Positions 11,717 through 23,105 of a stretch of DNA of 64,000 nucleotides are shown piece by piece (positions within the stretch are counted from its first letter, which is position 1; every line of letters starts with the position of its first letter). A program made the position numbers and the translations under genes. The notes under the pieces are model-generated. The model ran no database searches, was not told the DNA's origin, and worked only from the letters and a program-made list of their open reading frames with translations. The DNA comes from Paramecium sonneborni (Eukaryota; Ciliophora; Oligohymenophorea; Peniculida; Parameciidae). Location: positions 335,558-399,557 of the forward strand of contig CAJJDN010000079.1 of the NCBI GenBank assembly GCA_905182985.1, given 5' to 3'.

Positions 11717-12691
11717 ATGTAAATTATGTAAAATTCACATTCTCCACCACCTGCGAAAAAACAGCATCTTAAATTACATGTTTAACCTATTTAATTACCA
11801 GATGCAATTATGTTAAATAAGACTGCTGGAAATTCAGATACAGAGATTGGTTGTAGAATTATCAAAACTGAAAGAATTACAGCAATTAAACAAAATAAAA
11901 AGTTTCATATAAAGTAAGGTTAAAATAACAATACACATAACAGATTGTAAACTAATCATCCACGAATTTTGTAATAAGAAAATGACGGTTTATCTTTAAT
12001 ATTGTATAAATAATCTTAGACATCAACATCTGAAAAAGTAATTACAAGTATTATCTTATTCAAATAATAGAATAATTAGTCCATGACTTAAGAAATAAAA
12101 TAGATTAATAGGATTCAGTTATTAGATTATAAGAGTTCAAAATTAATAGATTATAATAGGAACTGTTATCTCAAAAATAATATTGCTCAAATTTATTAGC
12201 TAAAATATATTAAAATGATCCTAAAAATTAATACCTTAGTACTGTGAAAGTTCCTAAATTAGGCCCTCAGTTTTAAGAAAATACTTAATTAAGTTCCTTA
12301 CAACCGTCTTTATTAAGAATACCAAATAATCATGATTCAATAAAAATTAAATATTTGCAAACTTAAGTTATTTAATTCAAACAGTAATAGTAAGAATTAA
12401 AAAATTTTATTAAAGAAACTTTTTTGTCTGTAAAAAAGATTCTTTAATCTTTTGAAGTATTATCAAAAGAAAAAATTTAAACATATCAAATGGAACAGTA
12501 ATTTATTATACATTCTCTTTAAGAAATGATTAAAAAAAACAATCTGTAATTTTATTTTTTAATAAGATAGATACAATAAAGAAGAATTGAGCCGAATAAA
12601 TCAAAAAGCTGAAATTATTTGTTAAGAATTAATTCTTTCTGAAGCATAAAAAGAGGTCTACTATTAAAAATGTCTTTCATTATTAAGTTGA
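11717..12691 (+). CDS. Coiled-coil protein, unrecognised
   Basis: About 308 aa after introns of 23 and 25 nt. The first 100 residues are basic and Pro/Asn-rich (SHSPPPAKKQHLKLHVQP). The rest is a continuous coiled coil, with segments such as VHDLRNKIDQQDSVIRLQEF and QQQELKNFIKETFLSVKKIL, ending in LSRINQKAEIICQELILSEA. The first intron, GTATTA...AATAATAG, restores a perfect heptad register, which supports the model. It starts 23 bp after the trichocyst gene stop on the same strand. A cytoskeletal or basal body role would be typical of such proteins, but nothing specific is visible. Confidence 0.65.
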
Positions 12692-13073
12692 TCTAATCTT
12701 ATTTATTTACAGCAATTTAATATGATATATCAAATAAAAAATCAATTAAAATATATTTTCTAGTTGATATTTATCCTATTTTTACATTAAGATATATTTT
12801 TATTTATTGTTGTATACAAAAATAATTTAGAATTTATTTAATGATTTCTATATCTTAATAGATTTTGAAACATATAAATTAAAATTTAGTAAACTTAAAA
12901 AGAAAATTGAGAGTTAAGGATATTATTTAAAAAGAGCGCAAAGATTGATTTTAAGTAAAAAAATATAAAAGTTAAATCATAAATTATATTATAAATTTAT
13001 TTAATGTAGTAAATAATTGTTTGATAAAGATAATATAAAATAATATATAAAAATTGATAATTTTGTAAGATAA
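12692..13073. other. Intergenic AT-rich gap
   Basis: About 380 bp of A/T-rich sequence with TGA in every frame and no conserved coding pattern. It holds the 3' end of the coiled-coil gene and the upstream region of the gene at 13074. I see nothing else. Confidence 0.5.
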
Positions 13074-14216
13074 ATGGATCAGGGATGGGAAGTAAGTGAA
13101 GAACACTACTTAGAACATTTAATGTAAAATCCTCTATTTTTGAAGAGATAGGGATCTTAATAAATTGATAAGCCATCTATTTTGGCATCTTAAGAATCCC
13201 CTAAAACAAGAATGAGATTTCGAACAACATCTATGCCGAAATTAGATGAGAGCAGTAAGCCTAATTCTCCAAATAAGAAACCAGTTATAGAACCATAAAT
13301 AAAAGTAGAATCGCAGATAAAATAATAGCAATCTTCAATAATTTTCAAAACACCTATAAGATAACAAAAATTTTAATTATATCCCTAAAAGATATCTTTG
13401 AGATCTACGTTATTTCAAACTCCATTTGATGAAAGTACTCCTATAAAATTGGGAAGAACACTTTAACCAAGGCAATTTAATCCTGTATTATAGAATATGA
13501 ATGATATTCATTACAATGGAATGAAAGGATAAACTAGATCAGTAAAGAGTGCTTCAATGAGCAATCTTTTAAACAATGAAGAACGAGCAATATAGAGAAA
13601 AAAAATAGAAGATTTTGTCTTTAAAATAAGACCATAAAGAAATGCTAGTATTCTTTATGTAAACTCTTAGAGTTCATTATAGACTACTACTGATGATATT
13701 GTACTTAGAAAAATTCAAAAATGATTGAAATATTATTTATATTTAATGACTAATTATTTATAGTAACACATTAAGAATAGATAAAATAAAGAATTACATA
13801 TTAATACAACAAAGTCTGAACGACATCCAATGTTTAGAATGATGGAATAGGAATTTGCATTACCATCAATGAAAAATCAATAAAAATATGATCAATTTAT
13901 GGGACATATTAGATAATTGTTGGATAGAAACAAAGTTAAATCATAAAACAATATAAACCCATTAACAATTCCAAATAATTTTATTTTAAATAAGAATACT
14001 AAATAAGGTTCAAAAAGAAAATTATTTGAAACAAAAGTCAATCATGAGTAATACTAATAAAAATAAGTGTAAAATTAATAGATTTTGAATGACCCTACAG
14101 ATTCTTAAACATAAAGAGTATTGCAGTATTAATAAAGGATTGGATTAGTAAAGAAACATGATAAGACAGAAATATAATTGAGATAAATTGCATACAAACA
14201 TAATATAAAATGGTGA
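13074..14216 (+). CDS. Basic Ser/Pro-rich protein, unrecognised
   Basis: About 359 aa if a 63-nt intron (13701-13763) is removed; otherwise the frame meets TGA at about 13723 and the product is shorter. The same frame is open on both sides. The protein is basic, with phosphosite-like elements (ASQESPKTRMRFRTTSMPKL, TPFDESTPIKLGR) and a tail rich in Gln and Lys. No domain is recognised. The start ATG gives MDQGWEVSEEHYLEHL, which looks like a genuine amphipathic N-terminus. A 63-nt intron is long for this genome, so a sequence error or a real early stop are alternatives. Confidence 0.55.
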
Positions 14217-14239
14217 ATTGATTTATTAATTATATACTT

Positions 14240-14873
14240 ATGAATCAAATAGTTTCTGGGATACAATTCAGTGTAGAAGCTAGTTATAAAATAAATAAAT
14301 TATTAGAAGCTCATGATGAATATATGAGATATAAATTAATTAAGAAAAATAGAAAGTGGTTAATAGAAAGTGGCTATGAAAAAGTTGCATCTTATAAGTA
14401 ATGAAATTAATGCAAAAAGTTAATGTTACAGTTGATCAAAAAGTTATGAGAAAATATATCATCACATGATTACTTAACAGCAATTAAAATTTGGTCATCA
14501 TCTTATGCTGAATTAATTATTAAGCAACTTATGATAAAAGACTTATAATTTATCGCAATCCATCTGCTATAGATTTATTAGATAAAATGCAACAAAATAA
14601 ATCTTAAAAAAGATTTATAAGTTTTGGATTAAATCATTTTTTTAGTTAGAATCAATTCGAGATTTTCAAGACGGACCTTTATTTGATGAAAATTTCTATT
14701 CTTAATTTGAAAACGATAATAATATTTAATTTAAAGGTTTGTAAGTGTTATTCTTAAATGAAGTAAATTTTATAAAACAAAGTAATAATGAAGGAATGAA
14801 AAAAGATATTTAATAGTAAAAATAAACAAACATAATATAATAATAATTGAAAGAATAAGAATAGAAATAATGA
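14240..14873 (+). CDS. Small unrecognised protein, exon structure tentative
   Basis: About 175 aa if introns of 46 (14398-14443), 31 and 29 (14621-14649) nt are removed. Together these leave a length divisible by three. The N-terminus is MNQIVSGIQFSVEASYKINK. The middle contains RLIIYRNPSAIDLLDKMQQN, and the end has SIRDFQDGPLFDENFYSQFE followed by a Gln/Lys-rich tail. Several alternative splices are possible in the first third, and the 46-nt intron is the weakest point. No family recognised. Confidence 0.45.
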
Positions 14874-15059
14874 ATAGTTTTTAATTGAAATGCATAAAAT
14901 TAAGTAATAAAAAATTCTGATTTGAAATTGATTTATAGAATCAAAAAATGATTATTTTGTAGAAAAAAATGAGAAAATGATGATTAAACAAAATATTATA
15001 TTTTATAATAAAATAATATTAACAGAAAATTTTAGTAGTATAAATAATTAAATTTTGAA

Positions 15060-16264
15060 ATGGCTGATCTAAAATTCAAAATTGGTCCAAGTAAAACTTT
15101 GGAGTAGGAGAAATTAAAATTATTAAAAGAGAAGGATGAAATAGTGAATAGATTTGAGTAATAATGGATAAAGGATTAGGATGAAGTGGGTAAATATAAG
15201 AAAGGAATAAGAATAAAAAATTATGTTGATGGAAGTAAATATGAAGGGGAGGTAATAAATGAGAAAAGAAATGGGAAAGGGATTTATCATTATAGTAATG
15301 GAGATAAATATGTTGGAGAATGGAAAGATGATAGGTATTTTGAAAGATATAAAATAGATTTCATGGGAGAGGAGTATATATATTTGCAAATGGGGAAAGA
15401 TATGATGGAGAATTGAGAGAGAGTGCAAAACATGGTAGAGGAGTATATTTATATGTGAATGGGAATAAATATGAAGGAGAATGGATGAATGATAAAAAGA
15501 ATGGTAAGGGTTCTTATACATATTTTGCAACAAATGAGAAATATGATGGTTAATGGTTAGATGGTGAGAAACATGGAAGTGGTATGTATATTTATACAAG
15601 TGGTGATAAATATTATGGAGAATGGAGAGATGGAGAGAAATGTGGTAAAGGTGTATTTGAATATTAAAATGGATCAAGATTTGAAGGAGAGTTTTTAGAG
15701 GATAAAGCAAATGGTTTTGGAGTGATGCAATATTAAAATGAGGATAGATATGAAGGAGAATGGATGGGAGGTTAGAAACATGGTTAAGGAACATATGTTT
15801 ATAATGATGGAGCAAAATATTAAGGAGAATGGAGAAATGAGAATTAGAATGGACATGGAATATTTTATTATGTTAATGGTGATAGATATGAAGGTAATTT
15901 TGTAGATGGAGAACGTTGTGGAAAAGGAATATATTATTATTTAAGTGGAGATAAATATGAAGGTGAATATAGAAATGATGTTAGAAATGGTTAAGGAGTA
16001 CTAATATTAACAAATGGTGATGTATTTATGGGAGAATGGGCAAATGGAATAAAGAATGGTTAAGGAAGATATGAATATGCTAATGGAGATTAATATGAAG
16101 GATTCTTTTAGGATGGTAAAAGATAAGGTAAGGGAACATATAATTGGAAGAATGGATAGAAATATGTTGGTTAATGGAAAAATGATAGAATGGAAGGAGA
16201 AATAGAACCTATTAATGCAATCAAATAAAGTAAATTTTAGAATGAATACTTAATTGATGTATGA
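15060..16264 (+). CDS. MORN-repeat protein
   Basis: About 393 aa after a 23-nt intron (15335-15357). A short charged N-terminus precedes roughly 14 tandem MORN repeats of 22-24 residues, each with the pattern YxGEWxxGxxxGxGxY. Examples are KYVGEWKDDR, RYDGEL, KYEGEWMNDKKNGKG and RYEGEWMGGQKHGQGTY. The intron restores the second repeat, RFHGRGVYIFANGERYDGEL. MORN arrays bind membranes or scaffold proteins; in ciliates many are axonemal or cortical. The array ends in QWKNDRMEGEIEPIN with a short tail. A long open frame on the minus strand (15123-15815) is only the antisense shadow of the repeats. Confidence 0.9.
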
Positions 16265-16492
16265 AATATACTTATAATTAATCATAATATTTAATTATAA
16301 ATTTACTATTAGTATTAGCATTGGAAATGTCTAAAAGGATTCAGAGAAAAGTTAGATATTTAATAGATGTATTATAGGAAAATAAAGAAATCATTATTAC
16401 TAATTTAGAGTTCTTAATTACTTATAGTTAAATATAATTAATAATTTTTATATATGTGATTAATAATATATATTAGATTATATGAATAGAGT

Positions 16493-17686
16493 ATGGAAAT
16501 ATCGAATTCTATAGTAGGAGAGCTATATTCATTATCTAAATATATAGATTAATTATGTTTAGAAAAAAAGTAAACTAAAAATGATATTACTTCTTCTTTG
16601 AAAAAAATTACAAATAGGCTTTCTAATATATCTTAAGTTAAATCAAAGATATTATATTTGCTATTAGAATTTTGAGAATCTAGTTATCTAAAAAAAGATA
16701 AATGGATGATTTTAAAGTTTGAATATATTTATTATTATTTTATTATGAGTCTAACTTTACTTAATAAGAAATATTAAGCATTGATGCTTCGAGAAAAATA
16801 AATAGAAGATCATTTTGATCCTGTTATTAGACATAAGAAATAACATCATAATATTGAAGATCTTCGCTAAGATTATTAAGAAGATTTAGAGAACTATGGT
16901 ATTTATTATATTTATATAAATTCACAGGATTTTCAAAATAAACTTTCAAGGCAAAAAAAGAACAAGAATTAGATAACTTACAAATCACTCCTGAAAAATC
17001 TCAAAGACCAATGACTGCTTTTATATCACCTACATAAAATTCTGCTTAAAGATAAAGACCTATTACTGCTCCAGGTCTCAATTCATAAAACAAATAAATG
17101 ATGAAAATTGATGAAAATGAAGAAATGATTCAATTGCCATATCATTCAGAAACTAAATATTGGAGAAATACTAAAAAATATGATAAAAGTTATAATCATT
17201 TATTAATTTATAGCCAATTAAAATGTTGTTAGAAATCATTCAGCTCTCAAAAAAGTCTCTTTAGGAGGGGATTGTGAAAATTATAACATTGAAGAATAAT
17301 AAATCAAAAATTATAATATGATTGAAAAATAAATCATCAAAAATAGATTACTCTCACCAACTTATGTATCTTAAAGACATTAAATCAATGATAGAGATGT
17401 CTAATAATTAACTGAAGGTTTTTATCAACATGTTTCTCTAATCAAAGGAACTTCTCTTATATAAAAAAATAAATAATAACCTGGTTTCTAATTGTATGAT
17501 AACCTACTTGATTTAATGAAGCTTATTAGTTAAGAGAATTCTAATAAAAATCCTGTTATTACAAAAACATCCTCTTAAGGATTCAGACCTCAAACTGGTG
17601 TTAGTAGACAAATGAAAACCAATTAAAGAACAAGACCTTTTAGTAGTAAACTCCAATCCTTAGGAGTTAGACCATTTTAATAATGA
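16493..17686 (+). CDS. Unrecognised protein with coiled-coil and Arg/Pro-rich tail
   Basis: About 357 aa with four introns of about 31, 35, 29 and 25 nt; the first two are tentative, but the total is divisible by three. The N-terminus is helical (SSLKKITNRLSNISQ). The middle has LREKQIEDHFDPVIRHKKQH. The second half holds repeated proline motifs (SQRPMTAFISPT, QRPITAPGLNS, GFRPQTGVSRQMKTNQRTRP) ending QSLGVRPFQQ. An upstream ATG at 16327 starts a further open stretch (MSKRIQRKVRYLIDVLQENK) that could be an extra 5' exon, though I could not find a clean join. The proline-rich motifs resemble those of axonemal proteins, but this is only an impression. Confidence 0.5.
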
Positions 17687-18072
17687 AAAGTTATTTTTTT
17701 CTCCTGAAATTTATTAATTATCATTATCATTAGAGTTCTCCTTTTTTTTATTAATTTCCTGCAAAAGCAAATACTACTAAATATGTTTGATTAAGAATAA
17801 TATTTTTCCTCTAAACTTTTTAAATTAATTAAATAAATCCTATTATAGAAATTAATGTTAAACTTTTTTTATAGATTTTCAGAGTCTTAAAATAAAAGAG
17901 TTTTTCCACTACAAAAAAAATAATAATATTAAAAAGTAAGCTCATTTATAATATATTAAGATTATGTTATTTTTAAAATATTTTCTATTATCTATTTTAA
18001 AGAAAAATTGAATGATTATATAGAGTTTTATTTTTATTTAGAAAACATGAGTAAAAATTAATAAAAAATATA
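17687..18072. other. Intergenic AT-rich gap
   Basis: About 390 bp, T-rich then A-rich, with no supported coding frame on either strand. Contains the 3' flank of the upstream gene and the 5' flank of the gene at 18073. Confidence 0.5.
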
Positions 18073-18754
18073 ATGAATTTCTTAGATAAAAGAAATAAAA
18101 TAGAGATTCTTCAAGAGAGAGCTGCTATTTATAATAAAGTCTAAGATGAACTATACGATAAAGAGGTTCCTGATTATGAACATACTAAACTAATTAAACC
18201 AGTTTTAGATTAACATATTGAAGAATTTACAACATAATAACCACCAGCAAATTTGAACAGTGTCACAAAATCATTACCAAAACCACCAGTTTCAGTTTTG
18301 ACAACTTCAGCATTAATTTCATTAGGACTTGACAATTATGGAACAATGACTACACAAATGTAGGATGTAAATCGTAAAAGAGAGGAAGATTTTAATAATT
18401 ATAAATAACTAAAGAAGGAAGGACGATTAGAAGAATTAGTAAAACCACTAAAACAATAGAGAGAAAAAGATAAAGCAACTCAAGCAATTCTATTTAAGGT
18501 AGATCATATAAAAGATTATGAAGATAAAACACATACGGGATATAAATAATAGAAATCAGCACACAGAACATATTATGGTATTAAATAGATATGATTAATT
18601 TATAGTTATTGATGAGACAATGAAATAAATGATTAATGAGCCAAACATTAAAAATCATTTAATGAAAAATGATTTAAATACATTTTTCGATTCTTATCTT
18701 AAACATAAAAATACTTTAAGAGGTGCAGTCAAGCAACCAACTCGTGCAAAATGA
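18073..18754 (+). CDS. Conserved-looking small protein, unrecognised
   Basis: About 217 aa after one 28-nt intron (GTATTAAA...TTTATAG). Charged and mostly helical: MNFLDKRNKIEILQERAAIY at the start, a Pro/Ser linker (KSLPKPPVSVLTT), then KREEDFNNYKQLKKEGRLEE and the C-terminal NTFFDSYLKHKNTLRGAVKQ. No signal peptide or membrane helix. It has the regular composition of a real, probably ciliary or cytoskeletal protein, but I cannot name a family. Confidence 0.65.
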
Positions 18755-18929
18755 ATTATATATAAATAAGTTCATATTATTATAATATATATATTAAGGA
18801 AAGTTAAAACTAAAATAATAATTTTAGAATGATATATAAAACTGTAGAATTTCAAGAAAACAAATTCTATTAAATGATCATTTATTAGAAAGTATTTTAT
18901 AAAAGTTAATGAAAATGAATGATAACAAT

Positions 18930-19236
18930 TCATAAGATTGTGCAAAGACAAGGAGATTCTTGATTTGCCATATCACTATTGTATTGTTTCCAATTTTCAA
19001 CTATTGAAATCAATTCATCTTATACCTATAAACACCTCATTTTTATCTTTAAATTAAATTCGATGTTTTTTTTATCCAGGTTTGATAAAATTACCAAAGG
19101 TATCTTTTCTAGTATCTATATCTCCATCAGATTTTGAATGATGTATTTTAAGAATAGGAGTCAATAGTTTAGGTGACTCACTATTTTAAACTGATTGATT
19201 TACTCCAAATTTCTAATAATAATTTGTTTCAGACAT
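18930..19236 (-). CDS. Small CaaX-tailed protein
   Basis: About 93 aa after a 25-nt intron (GTATAAG...TTCAATAG). The body is basic and Ser-rich (ILKIHHSKSDGDIDTRKDTF), then a block RIQFKDKNEVFIVENWKQYN. The C-terminus is ...SPCLCTIL, where CTIL is a classical CaaX box with Leu at the last position, favouring geranylgeranylation, and a neighbouring Cys could be palmitoylated. This suggests membrane attachment. The basic-x-F-x-D block followed by the W-K-x-Y-N segment looks like a short binding motif. No family named. Confidence 0.6.
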
Positions 19237-19351
19237 TTTTTTTTATAAATTATTTGATTTATTCATAAATTTGCAGAGTTCCACAATTTATCAACATATG
19301 GCTTAGATATTTCTAAGAACCTCTTTAGATAGCCTTTCTTGGAGGCTATTT

Positions 19352-20903
19352 TCATGGCGACAAGAAAGGAAATAAAAAGTGTTGCATTGACTACATGTCT
19401 TTAAGGTAATTCAGCAAATTTGAAACTATTTATAATAAGATGGATTTGATATACAATAAAGATAAAGTTTGTAACTTATGCTTAGTAAATGGAGGATATC
19501 TAATATTAAATGGATAGATATTCAATGTAGATTTATTAAATACTGGTTTAGCATGACTACAACCTTTAAATCCAGCAATTCCATGATAAGCTCCATAACC
19601 ACTATTTCCTACACCTCCAAATGGTAAATTTGGATCTAGAATTAGATAATATATTAATTTACTTAATAAATGAAATACTGAATCATTATGAACAATAGCA
19701 CCTGAAGAAGTTTGTTATTCAAGTAATTTTTTATTTTTAGAATTGTTACCATAATAATATAAAGCTAAAGGTTTTGGTCTTGAATTGATAAAAGTAATAA
19801 CTTTTCCAATATCATTAAATGTGAATACAGGGAGAATGGGACCAAATATTTCTTCAGTCATAATTTAAGAATTTTAATTTGGTTCCAATATTATAGTGGG
19901 TTCTACATATTTTTCATTGACCTTAACTTATCCTCCTAAAACAATTTATCCATCATGATTTTATAGGAGTTTTTCTAATCTTTATGTATGGAAAGTAGTA
20001 ACAATTCTAGAATAATCTGGTGAATTTTATGGATTTTCTCCAAAGAATTTTTTAATTTCAATTTTCATTTCATTGATGAAAGCATCTTTAATTGATTCAT
20101 GAACAAAAACATAATCACATGCAACACAAGTTTAACCTGCATTTGTAAATCTACCTTAAATTATTCTTTAAGCTGTAACATTTAAACTACAATCTTTATC
20201 AACTATTGTTGGAGATTTTCCACCTAATTCTAAAATACATGGTACTAAATTTTCACTAGCAGCTCTTGCAACTAATTTCCCTTTCTCTGGACTTCCTGTA
20301 AATATTATTAAATCAAATGCAAATGTTGTTATCTTTTTTGATACTTCCACACCTCCCTATATCACAGCATAACATGATTTATCAAGATATTTATCAACTA
20401 ATTTGTACATAACTTAAGAAGAATGTGGAGCTAATTCTGAAGGTTTAAGAATAACACAATTTCCAGCAGCAATTGCTGCAGCCATAGGAGGTATTCCTGT
20501 ATAAAGTGGGTAATTCCATGCAGCTATTACCAATACAACTCCTAATGGTTCATAAATGATTTTTGATGTTCCTGGTCCTATAACCTATAATAAATAATTA
20601 GAGTTTTACAAATGGGGTATCTACACTCTCTTCCTTACTCCATTTATCAATATGAGCTAATTGATTCTCTACATCTGTCTTAGTAATAATTGTTGATGTC
20701 ATTTAACTACTGAATAGTGTTACTCCTAAATCCTCTTACAAAGCTTAATGTAACTCTTATTCCATCTCTTCTAAACCTTTTAATAGATTTCTTAATTGAG
20801 CTTTTCTAAAATTCACATCTTTTGTTTTATGAGTCCTAAAGGTTTCTTATAATTTCTTGAAGATTGGTTCAATTGCATCTGAATTATCTATGATTTATGC
20901 CAT
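19352..20903 (-). CDS. Aldehyde dehydrogenase, class 3-like
   Basis: NAD(P)+-dependent oxidation of aldehydes to acids. About 499 aa after introns of 25 and 27 nt. It starts directly at the class-3-like N-terminus, with no transit peptide. Visible motifs: the cofactor region [31 protein letters not shown], the general base in [15 protein letters not shown] (Glu near 219), the catalytic Cys in [13 protein letters not shown] (near 249), [11 protein letters not shown], and [18 protein letters not shown]. The 27-nt intron lies exactly before PNLPFGGVG. After the class-3 element ([12 protein letters not shown]) comes a hydrophobic tail ([19 protein letters not shown]), which may anchor it to a membrane as in fatty aldehyde dehydrogenase ALDH3A2. 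Confidence 0.93.
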
Positions 20904-21389
20904 CAAAATAATTAATTTAATGATTAATCAACCTAATTAAAAATGTTTAAAAAATGATTTATTAATCAATCACAATACAAAAATCTTGTTTTAGATTAAT
21001 ATATCATTCCAATTCTCTTATTTATTATTTTATTTTAAACTCTATCACTCAAGGAATATTGTCAATTCATTATTTTATTATCTCTCTAATTAAGCTCTCT
21101 TTACTTTCACTTAAATAAAGAGAATTAAAATCATAAAACACAATCATTTTTTTTAAATACTATAAAAAGATTCTAACCATTAATTATAAGAATTATTAAA
21201 TTCTGTAAAATTAACTAAACAAAGGCATAAATCAAATGATCAATCACTTAAGTACATTACTTGAGATTAATAAGATAATTAGTATTCAAACTAAATAATT
21301 TTAGTTTCTACAATTCTTATGAAAAAAGAATCATTTATTAACTTTATATAAAAAAAAAGAAAAATATTTTGCAAAATTGTTATTTATTA
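20904..21389. other. Intergenic AT-rich gap
   Basis: No supported gene. Upstream region of the aldehyde dehydrogenase, followed by A/T-rich sequence with scattered short frames. Confidence 0.45.
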
Positions 21390-22620
21390 AATAATAATAA
21401 GAGGAAAAAATATATTGAAAAGTTAGAAAAACAAAGTAACAAAATATAACAGCATCAAAACATTATAAAAAGCCAAACAAGTTATTCCAATAAAAGAAAA
21501 TAGAGGACTATATAAATTAATCTAATTAACATACGCATTAAAAAAGAATTAAGATTTAAGGAGATTTATAAACAAAAAAATTGAAGCATGATAATACCCT
21601 GAAAGAGCTCATGAATTAAAAAATAAAAAGAGATTTTAATCTAATAAACTACTATTGAAAGGTTGAATATATAGCAATTTAAAATTAAAAGATCTACATT
21701 TTAATCAAGAAACTTTAGGTTCAAGAAAATTGAAATATATAAAAAAAAGTATGAAATAATTATTTTACCTAAAAATAGTCAAATCATAGAAAAAAGATCT
21801 CTATTAATCAAATTTGAATAAAAGGGGAACCTTAAAAAATAGTTTGAAGGTGAAAAAGATAAAAATAAATCTTAAATTATTTTATATGAAAAAAAGAAAA
21901 TAAAGGAAAAAAAAGAAAAAATTTTAATATACTTATAAAATGAAAGAGAAGAATTTTTAAACAATAAAATATATTAGTATTAATTAAATAAGACACAATT
22001 AGAAGGAATACATATTAATGATTTATAAAGATGTAAGAGAAGCTGCTGGAATAAAAACCTTGATAATTAAGGATGAATTATAATTAAATTTAAAAGATAC
22101 TAAATTTATTAGTGCTCATGCTCAAAGGGTTAAATTAAAAACATTAACTAAATTAACTGTTATAAAGAATAAAAAATTAAAATAATCATTTAGACCATAA
22201 GACTAGATTGATAAAAAAAAGGATCCTAAAATTCCTTATGAGAAAACGATAAGCTGGCGACTTCTTGTTTTATAGATCCAATCTTATATAAATAATATGT
22301 TTAATAATAATAATTAATTTTGTTGAAAAAAAATATTGTCGTTGGATCTGTTGATTCAAAAATAAAGGATATATTAAGTAAATTAAAAGCAGAGAAATTA
22401 CTAATATCATTGAAATTGAAATTTTTTATGGAACAATAAAAAAGAAACAAAGGTGAAAAATGAGTATTAAAGGAATAGTTTAAAATTTAAATGGCTTATG
22501 ATTCTAACTAATTGATAAAATAAAGCAAAGAAGTAACTAAATAATAGAATTAAGACTAATTTATTTTATATAAAGAATAAATTTAACATAAATGGTTTTA
22601 AATAAATTATAAAGGTTAGT
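21390..22620 (+). other. Region of broken coding-like fragments
   Basis: The plus strand is purine-rich like coding sequence here, and several frames are open for 30-130 codons, but I could not join them into one protein. Pieces include KENRGLYKLIQLTYALKKNQ (about 21490-21550), YPERAHELKNKKRF (about 21595), an acidic/basic coil ending QLNKTQLEGIHINDL (about 21900-22025) and VVGSVDSKIKDILSKLKAEK (about 22335). It may be a gene with many introns, a decayed gene, or sequence with errors. Confidence 0.35.
21940..22326 (+). CDS. Uncertain open frame in the broken region
   Basis: The longest uninterrupted code-6 frame of this region, 128 codons plus stop. It reads MKEKNFQTIKYISI..., VREAAGIKTLIIKDELQLNL, DTKFISAHAQRVKLKTLTKL and KKKDPKIPYEK. 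Lys-rich and without a recognised domain. It overlaps the end of another open frame, so the start is probably not real. Could be an exon of a larger nucleolar-type basic protein; not supported beyond composition. Confidence 0.25.
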
Positions 22621-22622
22621 AA

Positions 22623-23069
22623 TCATTTGTTAATAGTAGTGTCATATCTGAACTTAGGTAATTCTTTAGTACTTGTTATAGGAGATTCTTTCAAGATGGG
22701 TTATTTTAAAATTGATAATAAAGTTCCCTTCTTTTTAACAACTAAAGCAAAAGACTTGCATTCTATTTCTTAGAGTATTTAATCTGACTTAAACTTAGTT
22801 TTTAAAGGATTGCCTTATTGATCTGCAGAAAATACTTCATAAATGTCAGCATTTTCATTTATATCTTAATCATAATATATTTGAGTGAAATAATCAATAG
22901 CTGTTTCGACAGCCTCAATAATAAGAGAATCAGATGTAATTTCAATTTATACTTGTAAGATTTTTTAAGCTACTTTCAAACTAAAGTTGTAAAAGCTTAA
23001 TTGTGTTTCATTCATGTAAGCAGATTCAGCAAGAGTTGATGAAGTGGCCTTAACATTTTATTTGGACAT
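22623..23069 (-). CDS. Small acidic-basic protein, unrecognised
   Basis: 148 aa, single exon. MSKQNVKATSSTLAESAYMN opens an amphipathic helical half (FYNFSLKVAQKILQVQIEIT, AVETAIDYFTQIYYDQD). A compact segment follows: FKSDQILQEIECKSFALVVK, KKGTLLSILKQPILKESP. No signal or membrane helix. It lies 36 bp downstream of the stop of the coiled-coil gene at 23106, on the same strand. Regular composition and clean boundaries suggest a real gene. Function unknown. Confidence 0.6.
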
Positions 23070-23105
23070 GTTTTCTATTGATATTAAATTATTTTTATAT
23101 ATAAA

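Noticed and set aside
15123..15815. 230-codon open frame on the minus strand
   Set aside because: Antisense shadow of the MORN repeats; the product is a His/Ile/Leu repeat without sense, while the plus strand encodes about 14 perfect MORN units.
21595..22025. UTP11-like or nucleostemin-like nucleolar gene
   Set aside because: A few residues looked similar (ERAHELKNKKRF, EGIHI, KKDPKIP), but the rest of each family pattern is missing and the frames do not join.
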